Positions 10,772 through 23,730 of a stretch of 64,000 nt of DNA are shown here, one piece after another. This stretch comes from Taudactylus pleione (lineage: Eukaryota; Chordata; Amphibia; Anura; Myobatrachidae): the NCBI GenBank assembly GCA_031769625.1, contig JAUIMM010000636.1, forward strand, positions 3,397,001 to 3,461,000, given 5' to 3'. The notes beneath the pieces were generated by a model. That model had not been told where the DNA came from. It searched no databases and saw only the letters and a list, made by a program, of their open reading frames with translations. Position numbers and translations under genes: made by a program. The first letter of the stretch is position 1; every line of letters starts with the position of its first letter.

Positions 10772-10936
10772 GGGGTCTATTTACTAATCCTTGGATGGAG
10801 ATAACGTTAATGGGGATAAGGTACCAGCCATTCAGCTCCTGTCACTTTTCAAGCACAACATGGCAGTTAGGAGCTGATTGGCTGGTACCTTATCACCATT
10901 CACTTTATCTCCATCCGAGGCTTAGTAAATAGACCC
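10772..10936. mobile_element. 165-bp PIF/Harbinger-like MITE with TTA duplication
   Basis: The ends GGGGTCTATTTACTAA and TTAGTAAATAGACCC are inverted repeats, and TTA flanks both (10769-10771 and 10937-10939). The interior is also palindromic: GGTACCAGCCA near the left pairs with TGGCTGGTACC near the right, so the strand could fold into one long hairpin. No coding capacity. Confidence 0.82.
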
Positions 10937-11328
10937 TTAGTTATTTGTCCTTTCCTCCATGATCAGGCCACTCCTGCGTGCCCAAAGACTCCCGATGGAA
11001 CAATCTGAATTGCTTTGCTACAGACAATACTGATGTAATAGTACTGCTTAGTATAATATAGGCATCCTAGTTGCATATAATATGTACACTATAATTGACT
11101 GTAGGCATTTATTGGTATTTCTACTAGTATAATACGGGTGTCAATGTTCATATAAACTAAGGCCAGGCACCGTTTATATAATCACATGGGCACTACTTGT
11201 ATAATATGGGTGCTGTTTTAATTATCACAGTACATGCAAATTCACTACTGGTATAATGAGTGGGGTATTCTGGGGAGATGAGCGATGGCACTACAAAAAT
11301 GGTTCCCCTTACCTATGGTCCAATAATC

Positions 11329-11375
11329 CTACTCTCCTGATATATGCCTTCATGCGTCATATATCAGGAGAGTAG
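11329..11375. repeat. Perfect 18-bp-stem hairpin
   Basis: CTACTCTCCTGATATATG (11329-11346) and CATATATCAGGAGAGTAG (11358-11375) are exact reverse complements with an 11-base loop. It could be the core of a small MITE; no termini or flanking duplication were found. Confidence 0.7.
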
Positions 11376-11388
11376 CATGCGTTTCCCT

Positions 11389-11534
11389 ATAGATTGTAAG
11401 CTTGCGAGCAGGGCCCTCTTACCCATATGTATGTCTTTTATGTATGTCTTGTAAAATGTTAATGTTGATTCAAAATCTAAAGCGCAACGGAATTTGCTGC
11501 GCTATATAAGAAACTGTTAATAAATAAATAATTA
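11389..11534 (+). mobile_element. 3' tail of a dispersed retroposon (SINE- or LINE-type)
   Basis: TAGATTGTAAGCTTGCGAGC with GGGCCCTCTT is followed by AAAGCGCAACGGAATT and TGCGCTATATAAG, then an AATAAATAAATAA tail. I know this order of motifs from dispersed vertebrate repeats. The family name is uncertain. Confidence 0.5.
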
Positions 11535-12779
11535 AATATATGAAATATGTAATTTCTTAGTTTAGTCATTTTATACAAAGTATGGTTATAAAACTATCCA
11601 GTGAAAGCCCTAAGTGGTTAATAAATGCCCATATTTATTGGCGCCTGTTAGAAATAAGAGGTGCAACAGGCTAACTGAGTCAGGAAGCCACACTACCTGG
11701 TCGGTGACATTCACTTCAGGACATACATTACCGCTGACACTGATGAAATGGCATGTCTCCCTTTTAGAAAATGATTCTTGCAATGTTGCTCTGAGAGTTC
11801 AGTTGATTAACACGAAACAGAAGCTTTCTTGATCCCTCATTTCATTTTGTAAAGTTGACAGGTCTGCATTTTGAAGACGAAAAATCATAATGAATATGTT
11901 TTGTATAGAATAATTCAAGCCGATGGTACACCGTTGTGATTTTGCTTCAAAGACCAACTGAAATATGCATGCAGCTTCTTATATAAAGTCTGACAGGCTT
12001 TGAATGTTGTGCATCTGTCCATTCTTTTCCTCATGTCTTCTGTTTTTAATGAGTCTCTGACATTTGTGAGTGCTGTTAAATAAAGCCTTTGACTGAATAG
12101 ATGCAACACAGGGAGACAAACTTAAAAAAACTGATTCTTTTGAGGACATGAAGATTCATTATCAATCGTCCCCAACACAATGTATTTACAGGACCTCACA
12201 CATTCTGCATGTGTTACCACCATGAGGTTCTCATAGCCAAGTGACTAACAAACTGGAAATACATTGTCATTGTAGAGGCCGAATATCCTCTGTACCAATG
12301 TGGATGAGCTGAATTTGTCTATTTAATGGTATACCCTAAATATACCTGTGCAGAAGAGGTGTACCTTTCTGTAAGAAAACTTTGTATACAATGTGATTTA
12401 AATACCTACGCACATGTTAAGAAGATCCAAAATCATTTAGCACATGTGAAAGAAACAGGAGAAATAAATGTATGAACCACTATATTACTCTACCCACTGG
12501 GGACAGACAGTTAGTGATTTTTACCAAACAACTTTCCGCCTGTCACTCAGCGTACACTGAGAGCTACACACTGGCAAATTATTGATATATATTGTCTGCC
12601 AGGATACAAATGTGGGCTAAATTGATCATAAACACATCCTAAAACAATTGCAGATAGACTCTTGCACGTTGTCAGTCAGCAACCATAATTATATTACACA
12701 TATTACACATAAACACACATTCAATGATCATGTCAGCTTTCCAAAATAGAATTCAAAGGAATAAAGATGGTATGAAGCA

Positions 12780-12782
<3 letters not shown>
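11535..12782. other. AT-rich spacer, no gene seen
   Basis: No convincing exon, repeat terminus or RNA gene. Confidence 0.5.
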
Positions 12783-12818
<36 letters not shown>

Positions 12819-12820
12819 AT
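12783..12820. repeat. (AT)n microsatellite
   Basis: AT run followed by GTATGTATAT. Confidence 0.93.
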
Positions 12821-13189
12821 AATGCAATATTCAGCTGAAGGATTAAGAGCAGGGGGAAAGATTTGGCTTTGCTCTGCTGTAAATCTATTCTCTCCCTGTG
12901 TTGGTGTGTATATTTCTGTATTTTTATTTTTCACATTGTTCATTTCACTCCCTCTCTTCTGCCTGTGACTTTCTCCTTACTGTACCTATCTGTGGCGTAG
13001 CATTGTGTCTTTTGATTCACATATGTTGTCACAATCCATTGACTCGTCCCTCTCCTCTCCTCTTGTACTCACGCCTAGTGGTGCTTTAGCCAGAGCTTGC
13101 AGCCTCTCAGGCGAGTTTTAATCATGTGTGAAGCTCCGTTGAATTCAGAGCTTCTCCGCTGCCTTTTCACTCTTACACAAGATTGAGCT

Positions 13190-13357
13190 GGTGTCACTTC
13201 GCTCCCCTTCTCCCTCCTGCAGAAGGGGCTTAAAAAGGAGGAAGAGGCAGAAAAAAACCACAAACAGACACTTTCCTGCAAGTGTTTTCTTGCAAGCACA
13301 AGGACTTACTGTAGCTGTGCAGATCCTTACGGATACAGAATAGAGGGACGGCTAGCA
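13190..13357 (+). promoter_or_regulatory. Candidate promoter and 5' leader of an unidentified gene
   Basis: This short stretch is richer in G and C than its surroundings and is not recognisably repetitive. CTTAAAAAGG at about 13229 could serve as a weak TATA-like box roughly 130 bp before the candidate start codon. A pyrimidine-rich tract (CTCCCCTTCTCCCTCCTGC) lies upstream of it. This is inference from composition and position only. Confidence 0.3.
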
Positions 13358-13403
13358 ATGCTTCAGCCGACTAATAAGGGAAGGAAGCCTACATCAGAGG
13401 CAG
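13358..13403 (+). CDS. Candidate first coding exon of an unidentified host gene
   Basis: ATG at 13358 opens 15 codons (MLQPTNKGRKPTSEA) plus one base, ending in CAG followed by GTAAGA at 13404, a near-ideal vertebrate splice donor. The reading frame stays open beyond the donor to 13624, but composition turns AT-rich there, as expected of an intron. The peptide is basic and polar, with no signal peptide or membrane segment, and I do not recognise its family. The start context has G at -3 and C at +4, so it is only moderately favourable. The unique-looking, moderately GC-rich leader just upstream supports a transcription start nearby. No second exon was found in the next 50 kb, so either the intron is very long or this is a chance signal. 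Confidence 0.35.
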
Positions 13404-15089
13404 GTAAGATTGCATTGTGTCTGTCTGTGCTGGATCGTATGAAGGGATCCCCTTGTTTTTCTGTACATTTCTATAACCTGATTGTGATTTATTCACTGAG
13501 GAACAAGCATGCCTGCAGCAGGGAGAAGCCACAATATTTATTTAGGATAGAATGGAATAATTCCTCAGAATCTGTCTCACATATATCTTGCAGCCTATTT
13601 CATGCTTATCTGATTCCTGCCTAGTTGCACAAGCTCCATAAGGCATTTGTATTTAGAGATAATACTGAAACTGCATATTATGTAGACTTGGCAAACAGTT
13701 GCCTAGGAAGCATTCTATTATATATACAGTACATTGTGTATCCCAAGCCGGCACAGTTAGATTTATCATATTTTTGCTTGCACTTTAAATAGCACCTGCA
13801 TTGTTATTATCTCTAGATGTATGTGTGATCAGCCCTGTGAGGCACGCACATATATATATAATTATTTTTTTTCTCACCTAAATATATATGTATGAATAGC
13901 TGAGAAATTCCATCATAATATAATACCATGGTAGTAGAGATGTATTATTCCTCTGTTTTATGCTGGTCTGGGCACCATGCTGATAGGGGAACTAGGTTAA
14001 TGCTGATTGGAAAATGAAGTTTGCAGGAGAATTGCCATTTAGGCAAATTGAGCTATTTTTCATTATCTCATACATTTGCAATAAAAAGAGCTGAACTTGT
14101 CTGAATAAACTTAGGAGAAAAGCAAGTGTCTCATTTGGCTGGTTGCACGATTATTTATGCTATGTGGGTTGTTTTTGTGTGTGTTTTTTTAATTCAGGAA
14201 AGGTTGCCAACACTGAATTTCCATACCAAAAAGTAGTAAAATGCGGGCTTTATTCTGTATGCATTGGATATTAGTGGCAGCTGGATATACATAGGGCACT
14301 TGGCATATGTAAGAATGCGATGATAAATTAGTTGACCCAGTGTAGCACTGCTCACAAAAAGTATCTTGATTACCCAGCTTTCAAGGCACCCATTGATTTT
14401 TCTTCTTCTCCCAGAATATACAGCATTGTCCTCTAATTCTATCACTGCTTTCATTGCATGCAGGAACAAGTTATAATTATGCTCCCATGATACGGCGGGA
14501 GTTTTTAGTTTTATAGAAGTAACTTTCAAATTATGCTTTCTCTTGAAAGTTGGCAATATTGTAGTATATTGCATTGGCAATAAAGCTATTGACTCTTCGC
14601 TCGCTCTGTACATTGGCAACATACATTTACGAATTTTGCATGGTTTTGTTCTTGAATAAACCCAATCAGTTGTTGGTGGGCCTGCAACATCAGTAGGCAG
14701 TGGGGAACTTCAGCACTGAATGGGTTCATAGAAAACCTTGTTTCCGTCTGATTATTAGATTTTGTAATAGCTCTCATGCCAAATGGCATCCCATATGCTG
14801 TGAAACTGTGCTTCTATGGTCTGCTTTCCATGAAATGTAGAGGTGTTGTATTTTTAGACAATATACTGTAGGTAGGAGCTCTGGAGAGGAAATTTTCATG
14901 TAAAGTGTTCAAGTAAGACGTGTGTAAATGTTTAAAAGGTTTTGCGTGCTCAAGGCTGGAAACGTAAATGGCTTATAGGCTTCTTCTGTGTGACCAGCAT
15001 TAAAAAGGATATATTTAGTGAAGTCACTTAAATTCCTAAGCTGGTCAAATTGTGTTGTGTTCTATTTTCCAGACAAAAATATTATATAT

Positions 15090-15099
<10 letters not shown>

Positions 15100-15133
<34 letters not shown>
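15100..15133. repeat. (AT)n microsatellite preceded by (GT)n
   Basis: GTGTGTGTGT runs into ATATAT. A second AT tract lies 97 bp to the right. Confidence 0.95.
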
Positions 15134-15136
<3 letters not shown>

Positions 15137-15229
15137 CATGCATCATATACCACTTAAGTGTTGTAGTGATTATATGTACTTGTATATATTTCATATATTG
15201 TAGGTTGTTCATGCAGTTATACTTGTCCA

Positions 15230-15253
15230 TATATATATATATATATATATATA
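15230..15253. repeat. (AT)n microsatellite
   Basis: Pure AT run, 24 bp. Confidence 0.93.
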
Positions 15254-16437
15254 ATAAAACACCTGCTTTATCCTTAGAAGTGCCGTATTGTCCTGTTAGC
15301 AATACTATCATTATCGTTACAGTGTGATACGTTCAGAGAGCGCGTTGATATGTAGATGTCTGGAGGAACACCTGCATATATGACTTTACAGCGTAATAGC
15401 TCACATGTTGTATTGGATGTTCCTATTAAAGTCATTATGCTGGATGAAAAAAAAGTTGCTCAATAGATTCCTGAGAAATTATAATAAAGTGTGTTTGTTA
15501 GACATTCAGTTCATAGCAGCATTAAAACACCTGCTTGTGTATCTACATGAAAGCTTTTCCCTTGTTTTACCAGTAGATGTTGCTAGAGAGTAAAGAAAGG
15601 CTTAGCAATGTAGGAGCATAAAACATTTGGATTAGAAAAGCAAAGTAGAACCTAACACAGTACCTGCTGTTACCACTTACCTGAGTGGGTGATTTAGCTG
15701 AAGAATACAATAAACCTTCCCTTTGCGTTTAATGCGGAAAAGATCATGGACACTGCTACGTTGCCTACAGTAGTTGTAAACGTGGTGTATGTTACAGAAT
15801 TTTCCCTGACCAATATATTTGCTAATATCATGACAAACCTGTTAAATCAGTTGCCGAACTGGGGTAAATTCATTAGTCTTCAAGAAGTGTAATGGACTAT
15901 TTAAAGGGTTAATTGAAATGCGGAACACGTAACTTCTATGAATCGTAAGCAAAATGAAAATGTGTACTAGGAGCTTGAAATGGCTATTAAGGGGCTTGAG
16001 GCAGATGCCCACATTAATAGGCTGATTAACATTAGAGACATATTAAAATGCACAAAGGCCTAAAAAAGATATTACACATTACCCAGCACAAATAAAGACA
16101 CACAGCTTCCAGTAGTGGAGTTTCTGGGCTCCAGGAAAAGTAGTTACATAGACAACTTTCTAAAATCCAAAGGGAAGGATAAAAATAGAGAAAACGTAAT
16201 GTGAATTTTGCTTGTAACCTGAAAACTAGAAGCACTTCTTGATATGAAACAGTTATGATAGGAGTCTTTGTGGTAAAATGAGAAATTCGTCCCAGAGGAT
16301 TGTAATCGCACTGCATAGATGGATATTTTACTGATGCAATTTCAAGTAAGCACTGACCTCTATCTGCACAAGTATTTATTTGTAGACGTATAACATCAAC
16401 TGACAGGTCCGCAGACCTCCGTATATGTGATCTCTGG

Positions 16438-16480
16438 AATATATATATATATATATATTATATACACACACATATATGTA
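16438..16480. repeat. (AT)n / (CA)n mixed microsatellite
   Basis: AT run followed by ACACACACAT. Confidence 0.9.
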
Positions 16481-16964
16481 TATATACTGTACGAAGTAGT
16501 GTGCATGCTTGTTTTGTGTATATATTTTATTCCTATACCTTACATATATATAATGTGGAAATAATTTCTGTGGACGCTTTGCTAAAAGACTGGTGCATGT
16601 ATGTACCCCAGCCACGAGTAGTGCGATTTAGGGAACACCTCTAATCAAGACATGTCCAAATCCTAATATTTTTAGATTATATATGGTCATCTATAATACA
16701 AACATGGTGAACCCGCAAGACCATAAAATAATAACCTTAAAGTTTGTTTTACATAAACTGTACTATACAAAATTCTAAAACCTTGATGCGTTACAGGAAA
16801 TATATTTAAAACCTTGAACTATCCCTGGAGATTACAATAATTTAGCAAATTTGTATTTGTGAAAAAAATAGACTAAATTTAAGTACTTAAGGTGCAAGCA
16901 GGTAATTAGTATACTACTTACTCCGTCTCATCCTTAGAAATAAAAAAATAAAAAATAAATAAAA

Positions 16965-16974
16965 CATATATATC

Positions 16975-17006
<32 letters not shown>
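16965..17006. repeat. (AT)n microsatellite
   Basis: ATATATAT with one TCTATG interruption, then a pure run. Confidence 0.93.
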
Positions 17007-17010
<4 letters not shown>

Positions 17011-17688
17011 TAGACAGCAGCTATTTTATAAGATATTATTAGATATTCTGCATGTGAAGGAGTGGCTGGTGTCTGTAAAGGTGTACCAACATGTCACTTC
17101 CTTAATGCCTATATGTAAATGAACAAAGTAATCTGCCACTAAGTACATCAGAAATTGTCCTTAATATTTAATTTAATTTTAACAGATTTAATTTAGTCTT
17201 CTTTAGATTTGTTAAATTTGATACATCTTGTGATGCTGTTAGACGCTAATATTTATCAGATCACTTTGTAATTTTAATGTGTATTAGACTATAACTCTCA
17301 ACATGATCTGGTGGCCAGGGACTGTTGTAGTTAAACCAGATTTCAACATCACATAAATGAAAATTATACACAAATCTATTTTCTATCAAGAAACACAACA
17401 ATTTTGTCACCGTCAGTGTTGTATGTGAATATGTTTTGATTTTGAATCCTTTAGTTTTGAGGTTGTGTTGCTGACACTCTCATTGTAGAAGCTAGATAAA
17501 TCGTGGTAAACAGCTGTTAATGTGTCATATTCGGAAACCAAGGAATCTGAAAATTCTAATGTGTCTTTTCCCCAATGTAGAGAGTGATCTCCTACAGTAG
17601 GAGTGTTCTTAGTAAGTAATACCTCCGTAGAAAGCTCCTATAGTCAAGACTTGCATGCTCCTTACTGCAATATATCATGTGTGTGAGC

Positions 17689-17692
<4 letters not shown>

Positions 17693-17733
<41 letters not shown>
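17693..17733. repeat. (AT)n microsatellite
   Basis: Uninterrupted AT run of about 40 bp. Confidence 0.96.
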
Positions 17734-17739
<6 letters not shown>

Positions 17740-19863
17740 ATTTTTTTTCTATACTTCAGTGAGAGATGTTGTTTCTGTTATCTGAAATGAAATCTTATTA
17801 CATAATGGGTTAACATGGGATTTTGTATTTGTGTCTTGCACCTATATGTCATAATACACATTTGGAGCAGTCAGGTGCAGACATTACTCCAACACAATTT
17901 GCAGCTACAATATATAAGGAAACCTGGACATCTTTTCAATTAGGGTTTATGTAGCAACATGGTTTCTGTAATTCCTATATATCTTCTATATGTAATCACT
18001 TATATTTAGTTCAGACCGCAATTATTCCATATTACCCAATTGATTGTTCTTGTTTCTTTTTTCTATATCCAGACCTTAACTTTCAAAATTTCTTAGAAAT
18101 TAAAAAACAATGAGTTTGCATTTTCTTATACCTTACAGAATAATATTAATTTGGCAGGTAAGAGACAAAAGAGGTGCTACATGCAATGCAGACATAAATG
18201 TAATGATAAATCAATTTTTAAACTTTTTCAGGGCTAAAAGCCTTTTGCCTATTTTGTTTGAAGTTACCATGTACCTTGTACCTTGTAGGATACAATAATT
18301 CATAATATAACTAATAAAATAACATTGGCATAGCATAGAATATTAATAGTTAAAACGATAAAAAATTTTAATTCAAAAATTCCCAGCAATCAAAAAATGA
18401 TTATGATTTCACGCAAAGTGAAGAATTATGAGATGAAAATGTTAGAAAGTGAAAGACGTGGTGTTCCTAGCCTTAGATATGGATGTGCAGGCAAGATATG
18501 GTTAAGGTATGCTGCATTATTCATCAGAATATTCAAGGTCTTTTTAAATATTGGCTGTGGGGTTTTATATACCTCAAAATGATTTCTGTGTCAGTTTGCT
18601 GCATTTTTAAAACGTTTCAGAAGCTAATAAAACTATTCCTGAAATCCTTGAACTTGGTCCCACTTTTATCAGCATGTTTGAAGAGTGTTCATTAAAGAGT
18701 CTCAAAGCTTTTCTGCAGCACAGTGTATTATGTACTTAAGTGACTGTTCCCATAGAACCCCATTGTATTTCATCAAGCATAAATGCTTCTGAGTGCCACA
18801 GGAAATGTTGAAAGTCAACCATATACTTGTATGAGAGCGTGTTTGTATACAGGTGTATACACTTGCATTATTTTTGCTCTGTCAGCATCAAACTGCATTT
18901 AATGAACTTCAAGTATGCATTTAATTCTTTAAAATGTGTACAAATGATTAGTGCAGTTCAACAACTGGAAATCAGAATATTGGCTATTGTGAGACGTATA
19001 TGGTCTTTGCAACAAGTGTAGATTTCATGATGATGTATGGAGAGAATATCGGCTCAGCACAGTGAGAAAAGCAGGTGATATCTTTTCTTGTAGCTTATAG
19101 TAAAAGCTGAACCTTGCCTGCATTTTAGCAGAATTCTTGGAACATCACTAACAGCTGGGCAACAAAGCCCCAATTAGAAAATTTGATGAACGCATTCATT
19201 TCATGCATGCTGACTGCTGGTTTGACAGAAAATATATGAAGTCTTTTGTAAATAAAACGATAACCTTCTTAATGGAAATGTATTTTCCCCTCTGCTTCAC
19301 CGTTACATATTTTAAGTAGAAATTATCACTCCATTATATTTCCTTCCCTGTTTTATTTGTGAAAATGTGCCATTGCTGTAATTTGTTTGTCAAAAAGAGA
19401 ACATAACATACTCTACTGTAAATAAGCGTAGACAAAGCGATAAGAAACCAGCATAGTCAGCTGTAATAGTTATCTGGCATTGACATCAATTTCAAATGCA
19501 CTTCTCATGTTTAATTATTAGATTTAATTCAGCTGATAGAGTATATAGATATCAAATATAAATCTATCGTATGTTAGTGTATTTTTAGGTAAAGCTCGGG
19601 CACTATTAGCTTTTTGTTTTGGGTAGAGGTGGTGATGCAGTGTAAGGGGGTGGGGGGGAGACACGGCTAGTCTACAGTTGTAGTTTTCACCCTCAATTAA
19701 CCCAAACACGTTATGTTTTCAGGATCCCTGTCTTTGGAAACAGGTGAGGTAATTACTGACCAAGCTAAATAGATTAAAACACATATGCATTATTCAAGAA
19801 ATCCTGAAAACATGACCTGTTGGGGTTACTTGAGGATTGAAGTTTAGACTCCCTGGCCTAAAG

Positions 19864-20187
19864 CATACCTCCCAGTATTTGGGAGGTGGGACTCTGGATG
19901 GAGTGGGCATTCCTTCACGTTGGGTGCCTGGTTGCGCATCACACCCCATTTCACATCTTTCTCAGGGTGTGCCCAGTGCTTCCCGAGCTGCTCAGCTACC
20001 CCCATCCTCCTACTGGACTGTTTAGATGCTGCATGCATGAGCGTGGCATCTATTCACCACTGCTTTGCTATGTAGAGCAATGGTGAGAGGGTATTCCCTT
20101 CCATCCTTCCCCTCCATGGGTGGATTGGTGGGACAGTGCCTGGAAAATGGGACTGTCCCGACAAAATTGGGATGGTTAGGAGGTATG
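19864..20187. mobile_element. MITE with CATACCTCC termini and 7-bp flanking repeat
   Basis: The ends CATACCTCC and GGAGGTATG are exact inverse copies. CCTAAAG sits on both sides (19857-19863 and 20188-20194). Inside, a TTTGGGAGGTGGGAC stretch faces GGGACTGTCCCGACAAAATT, a second layer of inverted sequence. Class is unclear: 7 bp would suit a P-type or an aberrant hAT insertion, unless the 7 bp belong to the element (see findings). The interior frames have no recognisable protein. Confidence 0.7.
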
Positions 20188-20192
20188 CCTAA

Positions 20193-22750
20193 AGGATTAC
20201 TGTGCTTGATGCAATAATGTTTCTTAAATGTTTCCTGCAGCAGAGACACATGAATATACCCACTTTTCTTTATTTGCACCTTCTGAGCCCTACTTATGTT
20301 GAGAATTGCTCTAAATTGTCCAAGAGGTGGGAACCGCTAATGGAGTTGCTACTGTTGAAGCTGTGCTATCCCATGCTAGACCAGGAGAACAGAATTGAGC
20401 ACATACTCCACCCAGGAATTGGCCAGCCAGCAAGTAACACCTACTCCGATCAGATCATTTATATGGCAGACAACTTATAGGCTAACATGACAACAAACCT
20501 GAACATAGCTGGAGAGAGTGAAGGTTGAGAAGAGATTCCGCAGATAAGAGGGACAGCAAGGGATAGAGAAAGGGCAATGTGGGTACAGCAGACCTGCTAA
20601 GTAGCATGTTCCCTCTGTCTGTCTGCCATGTGGTTTGCAGCCATGTCAGAGTCTCATGGTCACCAAGCTTCACCACAAACTTTGTATTTTTGAGCTACTT
20701 CAGAGGAATGGGGTCTGGAGCATCTTCTACCGAGGACCCATACAGCGCTCAGTGCTAGTGTAAGATTTGGCTGTATTCGAGTGGCACTCTTATTACAAGT
20801 ACACTCGCAGTAAACAGAAAAATTGTCAGGTTTGATATAACTAGCTAAAGAACTTTATAGAAATTTGGTTGTTTACTACATTGTAATCCTACAACATTTG
20901 TTTGAGGGATTTATGTATTGTATCATTATTGCAGCATTTATTTTTATTTATGACAAACGTAGAAACAGAACGTTATTATATATAATTTGTTATCACTGTA
21001 AATATCAGCTATTCACAGATAAGAGATGAATGTTCAGATCTATTTATTTCTGTATTGCCGGGACAGAGATTCCAATAAACGCTCTTGGCAAGAAGCCTGC
21101 CCTCATGTGATAGGTATTGCTAGAACTACGCTTCAGGGGTCTTGGCCTATTCACTGTGCATGTAAGGTCATCAGGCAGTACATGCACAGAGAAAGGAGGT
21201 GAGGAGCCTGCAGCCTGCCTGGAAGGAATCAGAAGATCCCTGTGCGGATTGGCAATAGGGAGGAGCTGCTGAGGCCACCATTACATAGCATTAGCAATCG
21301 CAGACGGTGGGAAAATCTAAGCTTCTCCCAGCTTGTTAAATTGCCCTATTTCGCTGTCCACAGAGAACAATGAGGAAGGATTTTGTGATTGATTTTGTAC
21401 TGATTTCTTCTGCATTACAAGTATTGTTAAATAGCATTGATAATAAATATTGCTCATAGCCTACGAAAATGAGCGTTTTTGCAGCATTTAAAGACTAGGA
21501 GACCTTGATAGTGTTTGTTAGGTCTTGAAGCTCGTTGTTAGTGTAGAACATTATGTTGTTCTAATTTTGATGCTCCTTTGTTTATGTATCTTATTTTGCG
21601 CACTTTAATTTTCAATGTGCCACAGAATATGCCACTTACATTTTAACAGTATTGGGAGGTATGTACTTGGGCTCTGGTGTGTTATGTTAAGGTGCAATCA
21701 AGACCAAAGATTAATGATCATTGTACAAGATGGTGCATATGTGAGCAATGGAAGGCAGCGACCCCTCTCTGTGTGCGACAAGTAAAATTATGCCAAGGAA
21801 CATGTGGAAATAAATAGTAGTTCCACTGAGCTGTCATCAGCAATTCATGATTATTGGTTTCCATTTATCTACAGAGTTAAATATGATGTTGCATTGTGCC
21901 CCTGATGGTTTGGGGCCTGATGCCATGATACGTGTCCCGGTCACTACCCACCTTGAAGTTACTGTATGCTAGCTCTGCATAACATTACCTACTCTCTCAG
22001 GAGTCTGCGTGGTGTTCCCATAATTGGGAGCCTCCCAAACATTCTGTAACAATAATGGCATGATCTCTGGGACAGTATTTTCGGGTTATTTCAGAAATTT
22101 TGCTCTAAAGTCTTCTTGCTGTGGTGGATAGCTAGCAAATATATCATTGCCAGTCCTAGCCCCAGTGATCTTTACTATTGTTACAAATCATTGCACAGAT
22201 GTGCAGTGGCAGTCATGCCTAATAACCAGTGAATGCTGTGTGCATTCAGGGAAAATCATACCCTTTGAATATAATGGATCTGTTGGTTAAGTATGCAGTA
22301 AACAAACAAACAGCATAGTTGAGTGTGCAGGGAATATGCATACACTGCACATTTACACGCTTGGATGGTTAGCATGCTGAATTTAGTTCATAAAAGCCAT
22401 AGACCACAAAAGCAACAGAACCACCTTTGCTGAGAAAGTAAAAAAGTCTTCCCTGTACAGAAATCTACTTTATAAATTCATAAGTCTTTAGTCTGGACAT
22501 GCTGGGACCTGTAGTTCAACAACAGATAGAGAGCCTCAGGTTAGGTCCCCAAGCCTTGATCTATGGTTTCCTTTCAAAAAGATGGTGAAGAAAATTCAAG
22601 AAATGCACCATCTCCAAGCAAGGCATATATAGCATTATATGATCCAAATATATGCTTCAGCTGTCCTAGATTTTAAAGGTTTGTGCCTGAATATTTTTGT
22701 AAAATTATCATTAGACTTTTCAAATAATAAAAAGCTGAATCCCTGAAAGC
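20193..22750. other. Spacer, no gene seen
   Basis: Mixed sequence. A CTATTCACTGTGCATGTAAG stretch near 21150 faces GTACATGCACAGAG, a small inverted repeat. A GCTGGGACCTGTAGTTC stretch at 22500 resembles one arm of a palindromic repeat. No exon-like structure was recognised. Confidence 0.5.
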
Positions 22751-23730
22751 CATACTTACCTACTTTTGAAAAATTCATTTCAGGGAGATTAGGAAAGCAG
22801 AACCTATGATCGTGGCGTTAATGTGGGCGTGTACTGCTGCATCTGAGGGGCGTGTCATAATACTGATTAACTTACAAATGTAACTGAGCCACAAAGCAGT
22901 AAGTAAGATCTATTTGTTGATGAAAGTACACTGAGACTTATCAGAAAATGCATGTAGCCATAGGGATCATTAGGGGAGATGTATGAAGCCCAGAAACGGT
23001 ATCAGCGCACGTTATGTGCGCTGATACCGATTCTCCCCGATGTATGATCGGGGGTCTGGGCGGTAAATGACAGGGGCGCTGTGCGTCCCTGTCATTATCG
23101 GCGCTGCTATCTATAAAATAGCAGCGCTGACGGCAGGGCCATGTACGAACGGTCATAACGCATGACCGTTCGGCTGGCTGTAGCTGTCGTTATCGACAGC
23201 TACAGCCTGGCGTTAGCCTATCCCCACAGCACTGACAGCGCTTCCCTGCTGCGGCGGCTGCCGGCTCCACGCGGGGATCTCGCGATACTTGCGAGATCCC
23301 GCGCATGCTCAGTGGAGCCGGCCGGGAGAGAGACACAGCGCATCAGCACTAGGCTGATGCGCTGCTGTCTCTAGCGGGTAGCGCCCGAGGGGGGAGTTAA
23401 CACTCCCCCTCTCCGGCCAATGAGATGTTTATACATCTCATTGGTAGTGCTTCCTGCTTCGCCTCGGTAAAGAGGCGAAGCGGGAAGCGTTATAGCGGCA
23501 CATTAAGTGCCGCTATAATATATCTACCCCATTGTGCCTTATAGCCAATGCAGGGACATGATACTAATAATCCCATTTGAATGTATATGTCTCTGTTTTT
23601 TGTTTAATATAACAGCTTCATAATTGGGGTAAGGAGCAATCTGGTAGATTACTACACTCTTTAAGGAGACAGAGAGATTGCTGCTATTCCAGGGAGTCTC
23701 TCTGACAATCAGGGAGAGTTGGCAAGTCTG
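22751..23730. mobile_element. CATACCTCC-type MITE split by a later insertion
   Basis: The left end CATACTTACC and right end GGCAAGTCTG are diverged versions of the termini at 19864-20187 (8 of 10 bases pair). CAGGGAGATTAGGAAAG near the left and CAGGGAGAGTTGGC near the right are further shared blocks. The flanks are CTGAAAG (left) and CCTAAAG (right). A CpG-rich foldback (22973-23530) occupies the middle. Confidence 0.55.
22973..23530. mobile_element. CpG-rich foldback element with internal hairpins
   Basis: It starts GGGGAGATGTATGAAGC and ends ATATATCTACCCC, an imperfect inverted repeat. Near the left, TATCAGCGCAC...GTGCGCTGATA forms a hairpin, and near the right AGCGGCAC...GTGCCGCT does the same. 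The middle holds CTGTCGTTATCGACAGCTAC and CGCGCATGC-type palindromes. It carries the same blocks as 7198-7717, inverted and better preserved here. The high CpG content makes it look like a CpG island, but its palindromic structure shows it is a repeat. Confidence 0.7.

Larger units (their letters stand above)
13404..19862. other. Intron-like AT-rich sequence
   Basis: About 6.4 kb without recognisable exons. It holds five (AT)n tracts listed separately and a short CATGATCTGGTGGCCAGGGA region (17300-17345) that resembles a decayed palindrome. Open frames here are short and AT-biased and show no domain. Confidence 0.5.

Noticed and set aside
15045..15327. Open frames with YIYIYIY runs on both strands
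   Set aside because: Translation of (AT)n microsatellites.
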